A DNA stretch of 64,000 bases from Phytomonas francai. Taxonomy: Eukaryota; Euglenozoa; Kinetoplastea; Trypanosomatida; Trypanosomatidae. The stretch covers positions 924,658 to 988,657 of the forward strand of contig MJCC01000005.1 in the NCBI GenBank assembly GCA_001766655.1. Reading direction: 5' to 3'. Positions 58,860 through 64,000 of the stretch are shown piece after piece. Every line of letters begins with the position of its first letter. Within the stretch, counting starts at the first letter, position 1. A model generated the notes under the pieces. The model was not told where the DNA came from. It did no database searches and saw nothing but the letters and a program-made list of their open reading frames with translations. The position numbers were made by a program, and so were the translations under genes.

Positions 58860-60179
58860 TCACACATCGAAATTGCTGTTATATACATTTTCATCCTGTT
58901 CACCGATTCCTATAAGAGATTGATGCTGTGATAAAAGTGTGCGTTTCTGATTAGGGGAATCATCTGCTTCATGCATTTTTAGAAATGATGAATACATTTT
59001 GTCCATAAAGACTCCATCCCTGTACCATAGACGCGATGCCTTCAAGATATTTTGCATTAAATATGCAACTGTCAAAGGTCCCACGCCACCAGGAGTCGGT
59101 GAAATGGCGCTAGCGACTTCCGAAACGGACTTTAAATTAACGTCACCACATATTTTGCGTCCAGTCGATCCTCGATTTCCGTCACTACACTTCTCCGGAG
59201 GTAGTTCATTCATTCCGACATCAATTATTACCGAACCTTGCTTGAAGAAATCAGCATTAAAAATTTCAGCTTGACCATATGCAGTAATAACAACGTCAGC
59301 TGTCTTCATGATCTTTTGTAGGGCGTCAAGTGAATTGTTGCGACCACAAATAGTCATGATAAACCCTTCCTTTTGTAATAAAGCGGCAGTAGGTATACCA
59401 ACCACCATACTTCGGCTAACTATTACTACATGTAGATTACACATTTGGTGTGTAGACAAAAATGGGGGTGTCCTGTTTGCTCTAAAAAGATAAGAAAGTA
59501 AAATGCTCCGAACAGAAAGCGCAGTGCAGGGAACGAAATAACTGTCTTCATGCGATCGGCGTGTAAGAGGGCCAAAACATCCACCAGCGGTACTTGTGGC
59601 AATGATATCCTCAAACAGAGAGGAATCCTTAGTTTGATCAGACAATTGCAATTCTAAAAACTTGCCAAGCGAAACTTGATCACGAAAAAACAAGTTGCCG
59701 GAGTTCAAGATATTCAATCCGTCAACATCTTTGTTGGGATGAATATGAAATAAAGATGGTGTCACAAGTAAGTGCTCTGGAAGGGGTAATTGCAGAAGTA
59801 CACCATCTACACTGGGATTATTACTGACCTCAGTGAGTTCTCGATGAAGTGCTGCCTGAGATATACTTTCTGGCAGGCGTATCAGTTCACAGTGTATACC
59901 GCATACCTCTGCTGCCTTTTGCTTCTGGCGAATATAACTAAGCGAGTCTAGCCGTGAACCAACGAGCAGTATCGCCAAATGCGGTCTTCGAGGAAGCTTT
60001 GTAGTCTCTAGAGCAACATGTTGTTTTATTTTACTGCTGATACCTGAACTTGATAAGATAAGAGCCTTTAATTTGGCTTGAGATAATTTTAGCATCAAAG
60101 AAAAAAATGGTATAGGAGCTTCCTCCTTGGAATGAAGATAGTGTGTATTTTTAAGCGTAACGCTGAGATTTATTGCCAT
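58860..60179 (-). CDS. Methylenetetrahydrofolate dehydrogenase / methenyltetrahydrofolate cyclohydrolase (FolD type), long form, 439 aa
   Basis: FolD (DHCH in Leishmania) converts 5,10-methylene-THF to 10-formyl-THF via methenyl-THF, making NADPH. Active-site parts are present: SYIRQKQK with the catalytic Tyr and Lys, LLQLPLP with the Gln, NKDVDGLN with the Asp, the Rossmann turn SRSMVVGIP, IIDVGMNEL and the C-terminal SPTPGGVGPLTVAYLMQNI. Differences from the usual 290-300-residue enzyme are an extra segment of about 35 residues between DGLN and the PCT motif (about 180-215), the motif PCTALS in place of PCTPxG, and a C-terminal extension of about 55 residues. The N-terminal 30 residues could be a targeting peptide; a start further in (at SLMLKLSQAKLK) is possible. 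Confidence 0.9.
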   Translation of the reverse strand: MAINLSVTLKNTHYLHSKEEAPIPFFSLMLKLSQAKLKALILSSSGISSKIKQHVALETTKLPRRPHLAILLVGSRLDSLSYIRQKQKAAEVCGIHCELIRLPESISQAALHRELTEVSNNPSVDGVLLQLPLPEHLLVTPSLFHIHPNKDVDGLNILNSGNLFFRDQVSLGKFLELQLSDQTKDSSLFEDIIATSTAGGCFGPLTRRSHEDSYFVPCTALSVRSILLSYLFRANRTPPFLSTHQMCNLHVVIVSRSMVVGIPTAALLQKEGFIMTICGRNNSLDALQKIMKTADVVITAYGQAEIFNADFFKQGSVIIDVGMNELPPEKCSDGNRGSTGRKICGDVNLKSVSEVASAISPTPGGVGPLTVAYLMQNILKASRLWYRDGVFMDKMYSSFLKMHEADDSPNQKRTLLSQHQSLIGIGEQDENVYNSNFDV

Positions 60180-60308
60180 GTAAACGCATATAGCTTTGTT
60201 AGATTTTAATACTCACTAAACCATTCCACAATAAAAATAACAACAAAAAAAAAAGAGAAACAGCAGAATAAAAAAAGGATTAATTTTTTAAAAAAAAAAA
60301 AAACTAAC

Positions 60309-60959
60309 TTATTTGCGTCTTAATAAAGCTTTCAGTACGATTTGCTCCTCTTCAGAAATAATCTCTGAGAATCTTTCAAGGCATGTGGCAAGTCTACAAA
60401 AAGAATCCTCATCTAAAGTTGGATTTTGTGGAATTAAAGGACAACACAAATCCCAAATTTGATTAATTTCCTCCTTCATTGTTTCAAAGATATGATGCCA
60501 CACAAATGGATTGCTAAAGAATATTTTTGAAGTTCTTGAAATTTTCAGTAAATCTGTATTTTTATCTGATCTCGTATTTTCCATATATTTTTTGAGACAG
60601 TCCCTACGTGCCTCAGACGCGCACCGAGATTTAATTAATTTTTGGCATGCCTTCACTGCGTTTTCTCGCCTAATCATAAAGTTCGTACATTCATTCTTGG
60701 CCCTATTGAAGTCACACTGAAGTCTCTTATTTGAATCACGCAACTCCAACAAGGTTGCCTCTGCCTTGGCGCACTGTAGTGCAGTCTTGAATTCTTCCTC
60801 AACCGCCGCCGCCAGAGCTTCAGCTAATTTCTTCTCTTCCTTCTGAAGATATTTTAAAAGATTCTTTTGTTCAAGCGCATTTTTCTGTAGTCTGTGGAGC
60901 TCGCGCAAAAACTCTGCCACATCATCCTCGTATTCAGCAGAAATATTCTCTTGTTCCAT
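60309..60959 (-). CDS. Coiled-coil protein, 216 aa, unknown
   Basis: The most upstream gene seen. Residues 20-140 are coiled coil (LRELHRLQKNALEQKNLL, KYLQKEEKKLAEALAAAVEEEF, ECTNFMIRRENAVKAC) and the last 80 residues are helical with NPFVWHHIFETMKEEINQIWDLC. No membrane segment. Long frame opens at TTG; the ATG at 60959-60957 is chosen. It is very AT-rich compared with most coding genes here, but the amino-acid pattern is not low-complexity. No family recognised; it might be a microtubule- or axoneme-associated subunit, but that is a guess. Confidence 0.72.
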   Translation of the reverse strand: MEQENISAEYEDDVAEFLRELHRLQKNALEQKNLLKYLQKEEKKLAEALAAAVEEEFKTALQCAKAEATLLELRDSNKRLQCDFNRAKNECTNFMIRRENAVKACQKLIKSRCASEARRDCLKKYMENTRSDKNTDLLKISRTSKIFFSNPFVWHHIFETMKEEINQIWDLCCPLIPQNPTLDEDSFCRLATCLERFSEIISEEEQIVLKALLRRK

Positions 60960-61283
60960 AAAAACAAAAAAAATATTGCTCTTGCCCTTCAAAATAGGGG
61001 TGAGGAACTAAATAAAACCATGATTTTTTTATTATTTAAATAGAATCATACAAGGAACAATACATGAAATGCTTTGATCGTTTTCTTTTTTTATCCATTC
61101 GTCAACGAGGAGAAACACTGGTTTAAAAAAAATGTATTGGCTAAAATCCATGAGAAGGAAAAGTATTTGCTACCAACGTGTTGCGTTTGCGTAAACATAG
61201 TAATCCTATGAAATTTTAAACGGCTATGCCGCGGGGTTGTCTAAATTATTCCCCTTGTCTCAATCATTTTTTAAAAACTGGTA

Positions 61284-61400
61284 ATGGGGATTGGGGGTGC
61301 GATGCGCCGTGGGGGTGGGGTGGGATTTTCAGAATTCTTTCTTCCGTGCGGTGGGAGTGTTCGGTATGGGGGTGGGACCGGGGTTTGGCGATTGTCATCC
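61284..61400 (+). promoter_or_regulatory. G-run-rich segment, possible transcription-start or G-quadruplex element
   Basis: The plus strand has repeated G3-G5 runs separated by short loops (GGGGATTGGGGG, GGGGGTGGGGTGGG and GGGGGTGGGACCGGGG). G/T-rich DNA is known at transcription start regions in trypanosomes and is G-quadruplex-capable. Position upstream of the first gene of the unit fits. The function is inference. Confidence 0.35.
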
Positions 61401-61553
61401 TTCTTTTCAACAGAAGCACTTTTTTTTTCACTCATTGCGCGCCGGGGGAACACCGGACCCCGCAGTTTCGAGGCATGCCCCACATAACCAAGAGGCACGC
61501 GCATACCCGTGCACCCCTTAGGGCGGGACCCCACGGAAAGCGGGGAACCAAAT

Positions 61554-61589
61554 CCAGCGCAATCAGCCATTAGAATATCCCGGCGCTGG
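61554..61589. repeat. 7-bp GC-rich inverted repeat
   Basis: CCAGCGC at 61554-61560 is matched by its reverse complement GCGCTGG at 61583-61589 with a 22-base loop, inside a GC-rich island. It may be part of a structured transcript or chance. Confidence 0.4.
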
Positions 61590-62101
61590 GACCCCCTAGT
61601 TTCATATTCCAGCTCAAGCGGATCAGTTTCTCACCAAAGCCATGTGGTACCATTTCAGTTGAACAGGGCTTGGGGAAGTAGGGGGGGGGGGGGGGAAGCT
61701 GAGTGTCACGCAGAAGCCCTTTTAAAAAAAATTATGCGGTTTATACAAAAAATCAAAGAAAATTAAGCTCCCAAACAAATAGGTAGAATTATAGGGTTGA
61801 TAGCGCTTATTTTGCTATTGAAGCCCACGCCGTGTACTCATATCCTACCCTTTGGAATATCTTAATTTTAGCCCCATATTTAGTGAAAAAAATGTAAATA
61901 GGGAAAAAAATTTTGGTTTGTTCGTTTTAGAATAGCCCTTTGGATATTTTATTAAAAAATATTTAATTACAGTTTATCAAAAATGTTTAAAAAGAATTCG
62001 ATGCGCCGCCCAAATTTCAGATCGTTAAACGATGCATAAGGGTTGGGGGGCGCTGAGGGAATTATAACACAATATGGTATTTGAAAAAAAGAGAATGATT
62101 C

Positions 62102-62134
<33 letters not shown>

Positions 62135-62159
62135 CATTCTTATCGTGTGTACTTCCCAA

Positions 62160-62440
62160 ATTTCACCACAGCGCATAAGTGGCGTCTGGTAAACCAGAGA
62201 ACTCGGCAAGCGAGCATTTGGGTAAGATAAGCGCTAATAGTGTTCAGCCTGAGTCTGAAACTCAGCTCGGTTAACCCTATCAAAAGCCCTGTCGAATACC
62301 CTACTAGTATTAGCATCTAAGAATGGAAGTTGCCGTCCGCGAGGACGGGTGACTTGCAGGAACTTAGCTTCACCCTCTTCCGGTTACCAATCCGAGGCAA
62401 CACGCAGAGGTGGCCAGCATATACCGCGGAGTGTATATAA
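62160..62440 (+). ncRNA. Candidate structured RNA, unassigned
   Basis: A GC-balanced island of about 280 bases in AT-rich surroundings has a chain of local hairpins: TCTGG/CCAGA with a TAAA loop (62185-62198); CTCG/CGAG with a 5-base loop (62202-62214); AGCCTGAGT/ACTCAGCT with one bulge (62246-62267); a 12-bp stem (62327-62355) whose inner 6 pairs are perfect and closed by GCGA, a GNRA tetraloop; and CACCCTCT/AGAGGTG (62371-62412). The GNRA loop reads correctly on the plus strand only, so that strand is preferred. Intergenic start regions of trypanosomatids often hold 7SL, snRNA or tRNA genes, but no known family was recognised and no tRNA box pair was seen nearby. Confidence 0.45.
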
Positions 62441-64000
62441 AATCTGAGTTCATCATTTGATATTATATTTTACAGATGAAAGATCACCCTAGTACAACAC
62501 AATAAGCCTTACCGCTTCTGTTTCCTATCTGTGTTTGGATAATTCTGCAGCTTTTTATTTTAAATTAAAGAAAAAAATCACCACAGCCAATGGGGTACGC
62601 TTCTTTATTTTTCTTATTGAGATTTATGATTTGCTGAGAATATCAAGAAAATAATTAATAATTGATTCTGTTTAACACACCATTATGGCTCAGCATGGGT
62701 TAATAAATAGTGGTTATGGGAAAGCGCCACCCCAGGCTCACAAGGTGTGACCCAACCGTTATTCACCCACAGTTGTCATTTTTCTGAAGTGTAATTCGTA
62801 TAAAAAATTAATCATAAACTTTTATGCAATAATACAATTTCAAAAAGCCTTAATTAATTTCAAAATTGACAGATTAAGGTAGATGGCAAAATGTGAAAAA
62901 CATCTTTAGCTTTTTAGGTCATATATTTTATGTTACGAGGACAACGAGGCTAAGCACCCCGTAAAAAAAGTTATATTGAACAGCGAAAAACATTAGTAAC
63001 TAAAATACAATAATTTATAATATATATAATATTTTACAAGTAAATATAAATAGAGCTTGACTTATATTTTTTAAAAATATCCATTAGTGTGCTTGCGTTA
63101 GTGGGGGTGTATTTACTTGGAGTAATTATTATTCCATTAATTTTGATGTTTTGAGGTGCATGATATATGATCAGAAAAAAAGAAATGCAATTAAATAATT
63201 TGATGGGAAAAAATCAAATAAATGACATAATCTGTTTTTTTATATCTGGCGTTACTTCTCATAATGCTGGTAGAAAAATATAGAGGGGGGGGGAGGGCAA
63301 GTTCTTTTGTCAAAGACGAGAGTCCATATAGGAAAATAATATAAATGAAATATTGGTGTGCCAAAGATTTTAAGTATTCTTTGGGCGTGGGTTTTCGACA
63401 GCTTGGGCTCGATATGGACAGGGGGCTGCGCATTGCGTTTCAGGCAAAGAATCCTATACAAAGGACACAAGACCCGCACGAAGATAAAATAATATTCTAA
63501 TTGAAGGCGCATAATTTGAGATATAGCAACTTAAGTGCGCTCTTTTCCAAAGATACCCATTTTTTATGAAGAGTGTCATATTCATTTGATATTGTAGATC
63601 CATTTTGTGGTGGCGCTGGGGGGGGGGAGTGGATGATTAAGCAAGGGGTTTGGAATAGGTAAAGTAATAATACCGACAATGTAACAATAGGTTGATGAAA
63701 ATATGCGTAAGTCTAACTGAAACAATGGTGTTAAAGCGAAAAACCGCAAATTGACATAAAGAATGTTCCGTCAAACGATTTAAAAGGGTTGGGATCTAAT
63801 GGTAAATAAAATTTCATCGGCAGAATATTATATAAAAAACTCAGCAAGTACAGAAAAAAAATAAAATTCACTGAATTCATATACTTATAAATGTAAGTAA
63901 TGTCTTATAGCAGCATATTCCCGCCAAGGGTGCCTTAGTTGAACTCCGAATCCTTCTAGAACCATTTCAACCGAATGGCTGTGTGTGTGGGGGGTGGGGG

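Larger units (their letters stand above)
60960..64000. other. 3.0-kb gene-free region, probable upstream end of the polycistronic unit
   Basis: No protein gene is supported on either strand. It contains a GC-rich, G-run island (61,284-61,640), a G15 run (61681-61695), a TA repeat (62104-62132), a hairpin-dense GC island (62,160-62,440), a small GC bump (62,694-62,775) and G-runs near 63,283-63,295 and 63,621-63,630. All genes to the left are read away from it, so a transcription start region lies here or beyond the right edge. The short frames at 61226-61766 and 61967-62209 are shadows of compositionally odd DNA. Confidence 0.6.

Noticed and set aside
61226..61766. Overlapping frames of 67-115 codons in the 61-kb G-rich island
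   Set aside because: Several frames are open at once because of GC-rich composition; none has a motif or a consistent start.
62225..62285. Minus-strand phrase VFDRAFDRVN resembling a reverse-transcriptase block of LINE-type elements
   Set aside because: The frame closes within 20 codons on one side, no other RT motif (such as the YxDD core) was found near, and the same bases form a good hairpin, so structured RNA is a simpler explanation.
62694..62775. Small GC bump, checked as a possible tRNA
   Set aside because: No paired A/B boxes and no cloverleaf could be drawn; only a short CACAAGGTGTG stem.
1..64000. tRNA, rRNA, spliced-leader RNA, CRISPR array or intact transposon
   Set aside because: Looked for diagnostic boxes, the SL exon, direct-repeat arrays and RT/transposase motifs by eye on both strands; none was seen. 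Degenerate retroposons would need a database search to exclude.

Overview
The window looks like one long stretch of a trypanosomatid (kinetoplastid) nuclear chromosome. The evidence is: every convincing gene is intronless and on the minus strand; genes are separated by AT-rich spacers with pyrimidine tracts in the sense strand, as needed for spliced-leader trans-splicing and polyadenylation; and the gene set is typical of the group (fused cap guanylyltransferase/N7-methyltransferase, paired CCCH RNA-binding proteins, a small Tim chaperone). Coding regions are near 50% GC and spacers are much richer in A and T. The genus cannot be fixed from the sequence alone; Trypanosoma or a near relative fits best. 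Start codons here were set to the first in-frame ATG, because several long frames begin upstream at TTG or GTG.

Layout, read right to left in the direction of transcription. 60.9-64 kb: no protein gene; GC islands with G-runs and a hairpin-rich stretch that may be a structured RNA; probably the upstream end of the polycistronic unit. 58.9-61 kb: a small coiled-coil protein and a FolD-type folate enzyme. 45-56.2 kb: an SEP/UBX adaptor, a carnitine-acyltransferase-like protein that has lost its catalytic histidine, an API5-like HEAT protein, a mitochondrial carrier, a large mitochondrial-type protein with repeated modules, and a doubtful small ORF. 41-44.6 kb: a small Tim chaperone, TRAP-alpha and an atypical (Y_phosphatase3) phosphatase. 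33-40.3 kb: a disordered small protein, a Pol5/MYBBP1A nucleolar protein and a perilipin/hairpin-like membrane protein. 19.5-32.3 kb: a Tyr/Ser-rich 1130-residue protein, a CCCH protein ending in a candidate MKT1-binding HNPY motif, a DCC1-like cohesion factor, a double-ubiquitin-like BAG protein cut by an 80-N assembly gap, and a second CCCH protein. 13.4-17.2 kb: a coiled-coil protein, a one-RRM protein and GMP synthase. 1-12.2 kb: cap enzyme CGM1, a J-domain-less DnaJ with a CaaX end, ERCC1, a SET methyltransferase, ribosomal protein L11 (uL5), an unknown 440-residue protein and the 5' part of a membrane-anchored gene that runs off the left edge.

The genes do not form a functional operon; co-transcription is the norm in these organisms and regulation is expected after transcription. 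Shared themes are RNA metabolism (cap synthesis, CCCH, RRM, Pol5, uL5), protein quality control (DnaJ-like, BAG, UBX), mitochondrial import and transport (small Tim, carrier, acyltransferase relative) and genome maintenance (ERCC1, DCC1). The observations most worth following are the H-to-E acyltransferase pseudoenzyme, the altered PP-loop of GMP synthase, the farnesylation-type DnaJ without a J domain, the gap-split BAG gene and the structured RNA candidate.
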